Source: Labyrinthula sp. Ha (lineage: Eukaryota > Sar > Bigyra > Labyrinthulida > Labyrinthulaceae). From it: a stretch of 64,000 bases of DNA. The stretch is taken from the NCBI GenBank assembly GCA_015227615.1, contig JAALGZ010000016.1, positions 124,001 to 188,000 of the forward strand, given 5' to 3'. The notes beneath the pieces are model-generated. The model searched no databases, was not told where the DNA came from, and saw only the letters and a list, made by a program, of their open reading frames with translations. Shown here piece by piece: positions 1-12,184 of this stretch (positions are counted from its first letter, which is position 1; each line of letters opens with the position of its first letter). Position numbers and translations under genes: made by a program.

Positions 1-2332
1 TTTCTCATTAGCAACCTGTTCCACAATTCTATGGACTTCTTTGAGAGAAACCAACTCCTTAGATACTGCATTCAACTTTTTTGACCCTTGAAGACCGAGT
101 GTATTTTCTCTTAGCTCGTTGATATATTTGGTTGGGTCTGCCTGGAAGTTGACAGCTTTTTGGGCATCCACTTCGAAGAGGTCAGTAAACCTGGCTCTTG
201 CCCATTCCACACAATGCTCCACTGTTGAAGGAAAATTCCTAAGTGTGCACATAGCAATTCCACCTCCTTCCTGTTCATCGTCCTTGGGTCCATCACTATA
301 GCTCATAGTCATATGTGGGAGAATAATTTGAGAGTTACATTTTGTTCCTAATGTACCACTTTCTAGCAAAGGTTTTTGGTAGTATACACACTGCTTATCT
401 ACATACCTCCGTGCTTTCACGTTGTCCAAAGCATTGGTTACAAAATCTATACTCTCCCAAAAACGCTGGTTAAATATGTTCTCTGAATCAGGATTAACAA
501 GACGCTCTAAAGCTTCAACATTTATACCTGAGTTCATCTCAAGAATCGATTGCTTGGCAGCCAGACTCTTTGGTTGCCCAACGTTGTCCTCTCTAAACAA
601 AAATTGTCTAGAAAGGTTTGAAATCTCAATGCTATCATTATCTGTAACTGTTATTTTCCCCTGCTTTTCTGGATCGCAAGCCAGTCCGAGCAGAGCAAAA
701 TTTTTCAACAACTCGCAACCAAGAGCTCCACAACCAACCATGAAAGTAGAGCTCCGCATTAGCTTTTGATGACGTGTTTTACCAATGATTTTGATAATGT
801 CATCATATCTACTTCCTAAGGGTTCTTTATCAGATTCTTCGATAGGAGAAGTAACTACTCCAGAAAATTTATGAGGAAGAACCTCAAAACAGTCTAAATG
901 GAGCCACTGCTGCAAAGGAGTATATTTTCCAGTAAATTTAACTACTTCCTGGGCTATAATTCCCCCAAAGAACGTACAGAAAGGCTGAAACTTACATTCA
1001 GCATATCTTGCAATATCGGCAATAACCTCCTCATCTATTTCCCCCAAAGCCAAAGCGCCTTCTTTACCCTTTAGCTCTTGGTTCAAATCCCGGGCAATCT
1101 TAAGTATACTTTGAACCGCATTCTCATCGTTCGCCTTTGGCAGTCCTTCATTTTCAGCTTCATACTTCCATAGTGCTCGAAGTCCAATATGAAGCTGTTC
1201 TGCTCTTCCAAACTTCATACCATCAGTGAAAACTAGCATTCCCTGATCAGGATGAACTGGATTATCCAACATTTTTCCAAGAGGCTGAAAGCTCATATTT
1301 ACGGGAGTCTTTTTCTGTACCAGCAGACCAGCTGATTGAGGAACATAATCTGGAAGATCCATCTTTTGTGGTAAAATAACTTCAAGAGCATATGCATTAA
1401 AAACCTTTTTTCCATCAGCCAATACCTCTTTGTGCTCTTTTACTTCAAAAGGTTGGGTTAACCCATTTAAAGCCTTACCTAATTCACCTTCAATTTCTTC
1501 TAATTTTACCCAGGCATGATGAGGATCGAATTCAATATTGTGTCTCTGACCATCATCACCTTGAATCAAATGGACAATTATTTTCCCTTCACTCTTTGCT
1601 TGGGAGACGTCAATTTCTTGAATTGTTCTAGTAACTTCAGGTTCTCCAGTCTTATCCAATACTCTCCATTGCGCTCCGAAATCAACAAACGCGTATCCAA
1701 CTAATCCATGAACATTACACCTGATGAACTTTGTATTTTTCTTCTTATTATCAGCGTTCTTTCTTATTTCAGAGTTACATAATACAGCTTGTTGATGGGT
1801 CAATCCACAATCTAAAACCACATCAAAAGCTCTCAAATTTTTATTAGTTAACTTTCCTTGATGCGTTGTTACATTAACAAGTGGATTCAATGCCTTGAGT
1901 TTATCCACACAAGCTTCAGCTACTGATTTACTCTGTGAAACATCGCTCTCCGAAAGATAAAAGTTAGTTCCAAGATCACTTATCGTAACCGGATCATCAT
2001 CGTACAAAGTTACTTCCCCAGCACCAGCTAGGATCAGATTCTTAGCTGCTTCGATTCCAACACCCTTCGCTCCTATAACTAAAACCTTCATTTGTGTCAG
2101 TTTTGCCATAGCTTCAACCTAAAAAATAAATCTTACCGAAGAAACTTTACTCCATATTCTCCCACTTGTCTAGAATACCTAAAAAGTCAAGAAAACATAC
2201 GAATGAGGAAAGTTAAAAAAGTCATCGCCAAGGGAGTAGCCAATGACAAACGAAACAATTTATGAATATTTACTTGTCCATCAAATGCGCATTTTTCTCC
2301 AATGACTGGGCATCTTTAATAGGTGTAGACAT
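1..2332 (-). CDS. UBA1: Ubiquitin-activating enzyme E1 (UBA1), 5' part, runs off left edge
   Basis: Activates ubiquitin (adenylation, then thioester on a Cys) and passes it to E2s. Exons: 2332..2274, 2178..2151, 2118..1. The ATG at 2332 starts MSTPIKD; exon 2 encodes YSRQVGEYG and exon 3 resumes VEAMAKL, the usual E1 start (SRQxxxxGxEAM). Introns are 95 nt and 32 nt, both GT-AG, and each splice keeps frame. Seen in order: inactive adenylation domain (about residues 20-170), middle region, active adenylation domain with GCGALG and NLSRQFLFR, and the catalytic Cys in MCTLRNFPST at about residue 653 (codon 249..247). 735 codons lie in the window; the family is about 1050 aa, so about 300 residues (the rest of the Cys domain and the ubiquitin-fold domain) lie to the left. 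A LINE sits 173 bp upstream of the ATG. Identification is secure; the 95-nt intron is longer than all others here. Confidence 0.95.
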
Positions 2333-2492
2333 TTAAGACAATAGCTAGATTAATTTTAATTGCAGTTCTTATGAAATGATTTTTTCTTCTTCCAAATTCT
2401 GTGAATGGCTGATATGGTCACTTGACAAAATGTTTCTTTCGCTTCAACAAAATGCAATGTAATTTCAGATGGCCATATCACATATTAAACCG

Positions 2493-2505
2493 TTAAGCAC
2501 AAGCT
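2493..2505. repeat. 5' target-site duplication of LINE
   Basis: TTAAGCACAAGCT occurs here and again at 6311-6323, immediately beyond the tandem-repeat tail of the LINE. The 13-bp exact match flanks the element and defines its ends. Confidence 0.85.
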
Positions 2506-5500
2506 GGAAAATTTGGAAACAAAGAAACCGTTATGAGTTCCGGCAACACTCAGGCAGTCGAAAGACAGTCACCAGTCAATGAAGCGCAAGATTCCAGAGC
2601 AATCTCAATTATCTCTGTGAATGTTGACCGTCTCACCTCCTACAAGCTCAGGTCTATCGAGGAATATGCCCTAACTGCCGATACAAACGTCCTTGCAATA
2701 CAGGAAGTTGGTAGCAAAGGAGCGGAATACCTCGAAAGAGCGAGCTTCTCTAGACTAAACTGGTTTACAACAGATATCTCTAAGAATAAAGACACAGAAA
2801 AAAACAAAATCAATATTTTAGCAACATACTTCAACAGGAACATGGACAAAGAAACAGAAAAAGTATTTGATGAAGATAGAATTTTAGGTGTTAAAACTAA
2901 ACTTAACTCTAGAAGCTATTACATCATCAATATCTATGCACCACACGCAGGAAAAACAGCAAAAGAATACAGCCAGTTTCTAACAAGACTCCAGAAAGCG
3001 ATCTCACTGAAAAGGAGAAAAGACCTCATGATAATCCTAGGCGACTGGAACGCTCAAATACGGCACAACGAAGTGACAAGCAATGGAAACTACGGATACA
3101 CGACAAGAACGAACAGGAACGGCAAAATACTTCGGGACTTTCTGAACAAGTACAATCTGGCCATCGTCAACTCATACTTCGCTACTGGTGCAAAGAATAC
3201 AAATAGTCATGTAACATACTACTCAAAGCATAAGAATAATCAGAAACGCTCAGAAATAGATTTCATCATAGCGTGTAAAGGCAGCACCCCACTATTCCGA
3301 AAAATTCGGATAAAAAGAAAACTAGGAGAGAAAATCCACAATAGAACAGAGTTTGATCATCAACCAGTTGAAGCACTAGTCTCACAAAAGTTCAGGAAAT
3401 ACTCCAACCAAAACCAAAAAATGCATCGAAACTACAAAGAGTTCTTCAAAATTGACGCACACCGATGGAAGCTAAACGAAGAAATACGACAAGGTTTCGA
3501 AGAAGAAATAGCCAAGCTCCCACCACCCAATAACTCTGGAAAACAACCAAGACTAAACTTTCAAACGTTCAAGTCAACAATAAAACAAGCCATTGGAAAC
3601 TGTATCCCACTGGTGGCACATGAAAGACTCTACAAAATATCTTCAGAAAGAACAGAGACTTTATTTGAAATAAGAAGAAGACTGTGGAAATCTCTAACTG
3701 AAAATGAATCTAAAATACTAAAAAAGATGATAAGAAAAAGTACCTTGAATGACTACAAAACCTGGTTGGACCTTCAAGTAAGAAGAATAGATACAGCTAT
3801 GGCAAAGAATGATATCCATGAAGCTTTCAAACAAGCGGAAAGGATAGTAGGAAAAAAACGGAAACCTCAACGCACCATTACCATGGAAGATGGAAAACAC
3901 CTAAACGATAAAAAACGAGTAAAAGTATTCCAAGAATACCTTGAACTCACTCAAAGGAACAGAGAAGAAAACATCATGGACAACGAACTGGATATTCTTG
4001 AAGCCAAAGCTGAAGATACAAATATATCTCCTCCGACTTTAGAAGAACTTGAAGAGACGGCGAAAACACTAAAGAACTATAAAGTACCCGGACCTGATGG
4101 AATCACAAACGAAATCCTAAAGAATAACAAAATAGTATTGAAATACTTGCAGCAACTTGCAGAAGAACTATTTTTAGATCCAAGTGGCCTGAACAAAGAT
4201 GAGCTTATATCTCTCTCTACTGGGAACATCATCTTCCTATACAAAAAAGGAAACCATCAACTTCCTTCCAACTATAGGCCAATATCCTTGCTTAACACTT
4301 CTTACAAACTAATCACTAAAATAATAAACAATAGACTAAAGAATACCCTGGAAAGAACAGTAGAAAAATACCAGTCTGGATTTAGAGAGAATACGGGAAC
4401 TAGACAAAAAATTCAACTTCTCTTAAACCGCTGTAAACTCAGCCAAATGGAGAACTCGAAGATACTATGTCTCTTTATAGATTTCAAAAAAGCTTTTGAC
4501 TCTTGCAAACATCCTTTCCTCGAGCTTAGTTTAAAAGAGAGAAAAGTCCCTGCTAACTTTATCAATATAATCCTTTACCTATATAAATATGCTGCAGTCC
4601 AAGTAAAGATAGGAAAACATATAAGTGACAGAGTAGAAATAAACAAAGGCGTGCTACAAGGTGATTCACTAAGTCCCATGTTATTTGTACTTGCTCTGGA
4701 CTCTCTGCTTCGAAGGATAATAAAGAAAATAAACTTGAACTTTCCAGAAGCAGAATTCTCCTTTCAAAACATTTTCGGATTTGCTGACGACCTTTGTATC
4801 ATGAGTAAAGATAGAAACATCTTCAAACATTTTGTTCAATATACAGAAGAACTCTCACAATTGTCTGGCCAAAAATAAATATACAGAGAACTCAACTCAT
4901 GGGAATAGTCAGAACAAAGAAGCTCAAAGATAAGCTTTCAGACACTGCAATTCAACAACTGGTCAATAAACACACCTGCACCTCTTGTTCCAGAAACTTC
5001 CCGTCAAAAGATGCCCTTGTAGGACATAAAGCACAGTGTTTTGGACCGGGAACCGCGTTAGTTCGAAGTAGAAAGGGCACTACAGCAGTTGCTGCAGCTG
5101 AACTAAACTTCCTCTACAACAACATCCCAATAGAAGAAAACCTGGAAACCAACCTTGGAACCATCAAAGGAGTAAAAACCTTTAGATACCTTGGAGTGGA
5201 TATAACAGCAACAGCTGAAACCCATGTTAACCCATTCGCTAGAATACGCGCTGCACAGGAAACTCTCCACAAACTGCAACCGATACTGAGGAATAATATG
5301 CTGACTGTCAGAAGGAAAAGAACATTGTGAAAGCGCTAGTGGTCTCAAAAATCCAATATGGCAGCGAGTTCTGGAACCTGGAAAACAAAGATACATCCAA
5401 AGCCTTGAATAAACTCTCTAGAGATATAAAACGCGCCCTCCTCCAACCTAATCCAACGCAGCCACTTGAACACACGAAACAGGCCAATACTCTCAAAGCC

Positions 5501-6310
5501 GGTGATATAAACATCCTAAAAATATTAAAGGAAAAACAAAAAAGCTGGCTGGAAACATGCACAACGACAGAAATGGATTTGGAACTGGCGAAATCCTCAA
5601 GGAAACTTGAAGCATATCTTTTTCAACAAACTGCTACTCCAACTGAAGACTTGAACGTACCACTGGAGCATATAAGAGAAGAACTAGAACACCATGAACC
5701 ACGCCCTCCCCTTCACCCGCCACCACCCGGGGAGAACAGCCCAACCCCACCACAAACAACACCTTAGTTCATCACTTGATACAACTCCCACGTGCATTTC
5801 AAATAACTTCTGGCCTCAGTGGCTTCTTGGATGGATAACTGGAGAAAGCCCATCTGGATCTCTTCATAAACCACGATTATCTTGTAAAACAGAACGATGA
5901 GCGACAACAGAAGTAAAAAACTGGTGCAGGACATCTCGATATGATCAATAAAGGAACTTGAAACAATTTATTTGATATCAGGAACACTGGATATGACGCA
6001 CGACAATATCTCAATCTCTTTCATGATTTCTTGCGTGAGTTGTTAATTTCGATTTGGATTATTCAAAAATCTTGGGAAATCACTATCTAGTAAGATCAAA
6101 TGCGATAAATGAGTACAACGGGAAAACTATCGTGATCGTGCCAATAGTGTCTCGAAATCCCACAAACCAGTTTAGTTTAGTGACAGTAGGAGCACGAGAC
6201 GGGAAGCTTCCCTAGTGAGCGGCGGACCGGCATCGGACCCTAAGATAAACGTATGGGCGGATTTGCAGATGTAGTACCTTACTCCCACCTTAACTATTAA
6301 CTATTAACTA
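2506..6310 (+). mobile_element. APE-type non-LTR retrotransposon (LINE), RTE-like, near full length
   Basis: A 3.8-kb element bounded by a 13-bp target-site duplication. It starts 27 nt before the ORF and ends in three copies of TTAACTA (about 6290-6310), a short tandem tail as in RTE- and I-type LINEs. One reading unit encodes an AP-type endonuclease, a reverse transcriptase and a C-terminal region. The 3' untranslated part is about 5770-6290. The single ORF, size and tail resemble the RTE clade, but clade assignment is inferred without a tree. Insertion is recent enough to keep a perfect target-site duplication. It may sit within the UBA1 promoter region. Confidence 0.9.
2533..5767 (+). pseudogene. 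LINE ORF: endonuclease-reverse transcriptase, two frameshifts
   Basis: Starts at ATG 2533 (MSSGNTQAV). APE endonuclease about 2600-3390 with the QEV, YAPH, LGDWNA, EIDFI and FDHQPVE motifs. Linker to about 4050. Reverse transcriptase about 4060-4860 with GPDGITNEI, NYRPISLL, FIDFKKAFDS, LQGDSLSP and the catalytic FADD (about 4781). The first frame closes at 4878, but the next frame continues the expected KINIQ-T text, so a one-base change lies in the A-run near 4872. A second shift lies near 5311-5326, after which KALVVSKIQYGSEFW gives the normal thumb/C-terminal end. A C2HC finger (CTSC..H..C, about 4970-5030) sits between the palm and the FRYLGVDI block. Two lesions make this copy inactive as it stands. 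Confidence 0.88.
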
Positions 6311-6323
6311 TTAAGCACAAGCT
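6311..6323. repeat. 3' target-site duplication of LINE
   Basis: Second copy of TTAAGCACAAGCT directly after the TTAACTA tail; matches 2493-2505. Confidence 0.85.
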
Positions 6324-9300
6324 TTCAGTATTTTGGGAAATTTAAATAGAAAGGAAGAAAAGAATTGAATCTCCTTGTTTCAACAGAGTATCTTGATTTG
6401 AATCTTCAAGGGGAGGTTGAAAAAAAAGAAAATATAAACAGAATCTACTTGATGTCTACTAAATTAAGATCGTCGTATTCAGAGGAAATATATTAGCTCC
6501 GCCAAGAATACTTTGAGTTGAAGTCTTATTAGTCCAAGAGCTCTCGCGTAATTGGGTTCAAGACACTTAATCACAACACGAAAAGGATTCTTTCCTAAAG
6601 TTGTTACCTGTTGTCAGCCAGGGCACAGAAAAAGCGTAGACAGAGTGATTTAATGGACTGAGGTAGCAATTTACAAGGTTTCATAAGTTTAAAGTACTAG
6701 AGACATAATAGTGAGAACGATGATGAGCAGAGCGAAAAAAATACTTAATAGTCCTAAACATTCGTATATCCTCGTTGACCGATGCAGCAAGGTGTTCAAG
6801 AAATTTCTTAGAGAAGTACACAGTGGAAGAAGAACTAGAGAGAGAGAGAGAAGGTTGTTCATTCTTGGAACTGAATTTAGTATAAAGTTGAGTAGCTGAA
6901 CGTTGACCGGTGAAATAAAACCATGGTAGCTCAATTGAGATAGTAAAGATTAAAAATTATTTATGGGGCAGATAAAAAAACATCATTTTATGGATCTGGC
7001 TCTACGCTACATGCAGGCCTCGAACTTTACTAACATTATTAAGAATCAAATGATTTTTACCTTTATTCCGATTACGAGCAAAAACTTTTGCTTTTTGTTC
7101 ATATGGAATCATTCTGATTTTTTTCTGACTGTAGACATCCTATTAAGAGTTAAATTGGATCGCACGACTCGTGCTCAAATAGTAATCTTTATTTTGTTAG
7201 TGGATCTTAGGAAAGTTTTCATGAAGTTGGTCATATTGTCCAAGATTTATACATACAAAGATTTTGTGTGGCCAGATTGCCATTTCATAGCGTTTTTCGT
7301 AAAGTACAAACAGAGTTTTACTGTATTACTCATTTGGTCCACTTAGTTACTGATAATCACTGAGTGCTAATTTTCAAACAAAATAGTTGGATATCTATCG
7401 AAACAAGTAAACGAGAGGAAGACTCGTAAAAAACTATTGACAAGTTTTGAATCAGTCGAATCAGATCTCTAAGTATAGCGGAAAACCGCATTCAATAATA
7501 ATAAACTCACCTTAATATACTGACAAACTACTTGGGGTAGAACAATGTGTAGCTGCTCCTAACAGCTATGTTTTTCCTTGGAAACAATATAATGTCACAA
7601 GTTTCGACAAAAAACAATCTGCACACGAAAAGTAAAATTCCAGATCTATAGTTACAGTTCACGTCACAAACACTAGACCACATCATCACCCAATTTGAAT
7701 TCAAAATTAAAAGATACGAAAGATCAACAACACATCCAATATACTACATTTCTCCCTATCTATTCAACTCATCATCTCACTTCTTACCCTTTGCATTCAC
7801 CGAAAGATCACACTGAACGATGATCAAGACATCAACAACGCCATGTCCGTCTAATGGTGGGCTTTGGCACTATAACTTTTCATTATGAATAAACCCCGTT
7901 AAAAATATTCTTATATTCTCAGTTAGATTTAGTAGCCAGATTACCATGTTCTTCTAGAGCTTATAATAGCCATCTACAAACTTTGGAGCTCAACTACAGG
8001 AATTGTAATGCTTAGGTTAGTTGTATATGTTCAACATATAAATTTTAATACTCATAATTTTGAATAAATATCGACTGAGGTGCCTAATACACTAAAAACA
8101 GTTTTTGTGAATAGTTACAAGAAAAAAAACGGTTTTAACCAGAATAGATTAAGAATTACCTACATCTATTTCAATGCTACTAGAAACGGTTTGAAGTTCT
8201 AAGAACTTAGACTAGAGCCAAGATTGTGTAACAATTGAACATTGGATCGACGTGTACGGGGTTTATTTGTTGTCGTATACTTCTCTACTAATGAAAAGAA
8301 AAATCAGGGTAAGAAAGAATTATGACTGGTACTAACCCGGTTAGGTTTCTGCCAGACTGAATATTATGGGCAACAGCGCGCATCTACCCTGCTACAAAAA
8401 GCAGAAAATACTAGGCGAACCGAATACATGCAGAACAAGAAAGTTATTTCCGGTGTTATTTTTTATACACGAAGTGATAGTTACTATCCATTCCCATGCA
8501 AGTTTGATTAAGAAGTGCAACTTCATTTACCAGGTCCAATATCTCTACAGAGTTTGGCGACTAATCTCGTCTCATTAGTAATACATAATCTTTGAAGAAA
8601 ATTAACAGGGTAAGTTTCGAGCTTAGGAAACTTAGTTTGGTAACTGCGACTTGAAATCTGTAGAAATTATTAGAGCTACTTACAGCAAAAAATTTCCGAG
8701 TACAGTTCTTTTCTGGAAAATGTTCCAACAAAGATTTAAAAGTAACTGGAAGAGTCAAAAAAACCGAGGAAATCACTCGGGCAAGAAGTTTAATAATATT
8801 TTTGAGATTCAGTAAATCGATGCTTTGTGCTGTGAAAATGTCTAACAAATGACCCCGATCTGGTAATAACATGTCCTTATTAGAAAAAACATCAGAACAG
8901 AAGCTAGAAGTAATTACCTTAGTCGTGAACACATGTTACGACATAAGTAGTACAAAATCAGGGCATACAGTTGTATCAAAAGTTGGCCGTTCTAATAGTA
9001 CTGTTTACCTGTTGGTTTGACTTTGTTATACCTAGTTATTGTACACACCTGAATTCAACTTTAGTGTCAGGAAATTTTCAATGGAAAATCAGCTCCGATC
9101 ACCAGGTTGTGATGCTTAGTCACAAGAATATGTGAAAAGAGTGTAATGGCGAATTGTCGTGTGTAATGAGAAAACATCAATTATGAATGCCGGAAGCCGG
9201 AAGCCGGAGTCCTAATGTAATTCTTCACAAGTTTAAACATGCTGTCCAAAATGCTTTAAAGTTTTTTGAAAGATGAATTCCAGGAAATTTATTTCCCCAG

Positions 9301-12184
9301 AAAGAATGGGTGCAAGAGGAGTTCTTATTGAGGATTCATTCGGATTTTTGAGTTTTCCCAATGAGTAATTGACTTTGAGAAAGTCTTAATGATACATTCA
9401 ATGAGAAACGAGCAACCCATTGAGGGCTTCTGAACGAGGAATCTATTTTCAGACCAAATGCTGAATTGATCTAGAATTGTCCAGGAATTGACACAGAATT
9501 CTTGTTAGGTTGACCAAGGATTCCCGAGGATTTGACTGATGAACTCATTTAGTACTTTGAGTTTCGTGCTTGAGCCTTGTTATTTCTCGATCATCCAATA
9601 TCTTGAATTCAGTGAGTTTGCGTCTGGTGATCCTTATTTAGTTAATCAAGAAAATTTATCACTCCACATAATATCCGGGAACAAGCCAATGGGGGTTCGC
9701 AATAGAGCAAAGGTTTGGTTCATAGACGAAATGTAAATTAATAGTAAATTTGAATATTGCTAGATAATAAGGCTATGTAGGTTAATCAATCACTGGATCT
9801 ATGGTATCGAACTTAAATGTCAACCCCGTTTCACGTATACACTCAGGCTAGACAATGAATGTAAACCCTGACTCTACAGGGTCTAATATCTAACTACCTA
9901 ACCCAAGGTATATCCCTTAACCTGAAGAATTCTGATTTCTTAATAAAATTCAATAAAATCAAAATAGACAACCGGCGGCTCAAGGTCACAGTATATTTTT
10001 CATATGGTGTTTCGACTCTTCGGGTGCTAAAAGCACTAAAGAAAGAGACGAAACCATATACCTGGAAGTTCTAGTGTTTGATCGATTTTGATTGTATGAG
10101 TTGTTACTATTGCAACATCTATGTTTTGGAAGAGTTCGATAACTAGTAAGTGGTATTACTTGATGAGAACAGGGCTCATACATGAAAGGATTTTCTAGTT
10201 TCTGTATTGGTGCGAGCAAATATGCAAAGAAAGTCAAACTCATGGCATTTAAGTGTCATAATAGCTCATTTAACTAATTCCTAAGTAGAACTGCCAGCGT
10301 TTCACATAAACTTTGCAGAAGAGGGATATATTTCCACTTTTTCTTCTATTCATTTACTTATTGGTGTGATACCCTTTTTCTATAGTTTCATGGACTAACA
10401 ATAGTTGGTCATTAGAGACCTTCAGATAAAATTATTCTAAGCAACTCATTTTCAATGCCTAAGAAATTAGTTCTAGTCTGGGAATGTATCTAAACCCAGT
10501 TTGTTTACCCCTAATAGTGTTATTGTCACTGGATTACACATCATGTGGTTCGTGCCATACCAATAAATATTATACTTCAGATCTGTGAGTATTGTCTGGT
10601 GTAATCACTCTTGCAGAATGAAACATACTCAATATCTTGCTTTAACCCAATCCCATGGCTTTAAATACCTTCTTCAAGAGCTATGTCGCTTATAACAAAT
10701 TTTTCGAAGTTTTTAGTGTATGGAGGCTCTTTTAATCCAGAGTTTATGTATCCCCAAAGTCAGACACCTTCTCTGATCTTCCCATTTTAAGTTTGGTGGA
10801 TGTTAAGTAATTTAAAATTCCCTTGTAGGTGTGGTTATTATTCGATGGAAGTATACTTGATATTAGAACTTATTTCTCATGTGAGAAGATTCATTGGCGG
10901 TCCCATCTTCATTCCAGATATAGTTAAGCTGGCTATACATTGCAGGTGCATGCATCAAACATAGCTAAACCTTTATTCTAATGTCAAGAATAATTTGCTT
11001 CATAGGAGAATGGTTAGGCATCTCACACCTCCAGCAAATGATTTCTCCAAATCGAAGATGATCTGCCCACGAATGCTACTAAGTAAATCAAACGTTACTC
11101 CAACGAAAACGGGTTGTCTAAGTGGTCTAACGAGTTTATTCGCCATGATTATAGAGTGAGCTCATGTTGAAAAATCATTTCACTGTTAATTCTCTCGAAT
11201 CAAAGACGGATCATTTACCCACAAGGTCTCATGTAATACTCTAACCTTAGAGTTTACTTCGCTTGTGAGCTTATATTGTTTCTTCTTTGCAGCATTCTTG
11301 GTAGTTGCGGTAACAACCTTCTATGCAAAGATTATTATTCTTGTTTCTTGAAACTGTACTGTGGAGAAACCAAACTGACTGGGAAACACAATTTCTTAGC
11401 TTACGTTTATTAACTCTTGGCAAGACAATTAGTTTTTACAGATTGTGTCTATTTCTGTAGAAATTATCAACACCTTCTTAACTCAAACACAGGGGAATCA
11501 AAGTTATTCTCGAAAAAAGACTACCGTAGCATGATCCTCCAAACAACTGACCATCATGGACACATCCCAGGATTATAACTATAATACTTTAAATAATAGC
11601 AGTGTTACTTTTAGTCAGAGAAAGCTACAAGAGAAGATGTTATCATATAGGTTAGATGTTCAGGTGTCTAGAATAGTGACAAGTTGAACTACAGATGTAT
11701 TCGCGATTGTACCGTCTAAGCGGTTTTTCCAGTGAAGATTAAAATGTTAAGCAACTCATGGCACCATTACTTAAGAAAAAGAGCCAACATTCTCCTAGCT
11801 TCGATTCTCCGTAAAGTCACATTAATTTCTTTGAGCTAGGTGGTGCCTCAAAGCTCAAACATGCCAATTAAACCTTCCTGCTTGAGATCTGTTCTGGAAT
11901 TATAGTGCACTAGCACCTGAAGATGGAGTATAGCTACATATAGAACCCACTATTCAACCAGTTCTACAGAAGTTTGACACTTGGTCTAGAAAAAAATGCG
12001 TGCTCCATATCTATCGAGCATTTTTCAGAAGCTTGATCAAATCGTGTTCTGATACTTAAAATATTATTTTTCAACAAAGATAGCACAGGAGAATGTAGGT
12101 GCAACACCAACGTAGATAGAAGAAGAGTGGCACTGCTTGTTATTGTAACAGACTCAAGCACCCTTCAAATTCATTTATCTGTCA
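6324..12184. other. Long stretch with no recognised gene
   Basis: About 5.9 kb. Only short open frames are present, none with recognisable motifs or convincing codon composition. I looked for 28-32-nt introns joining them into a gene and found no continuous protein. A few tiny repeats occur (AG run near 6840, GCCGGAA repeats at 9189-9208). No tRNA-like arms or long terminal repeats seen. Confidence 0.5.
9189..9208. repeat. Short tandem repeat GCCGGAA x about 2.9
   Basis: Three successive near-complete copies of GCCGGAA; unusually GC-rich for the surrounding AT-rich DNA. Function unknown. Confidence 0.6.

Noticed and set aside
6963-7346. Open frame that faintly resembles an integrase core.
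   Set aside because: Similarity is limited to scattered hydrophobic and aromatic residues; no DDE triad, no zinc finger, no LTR nearby.
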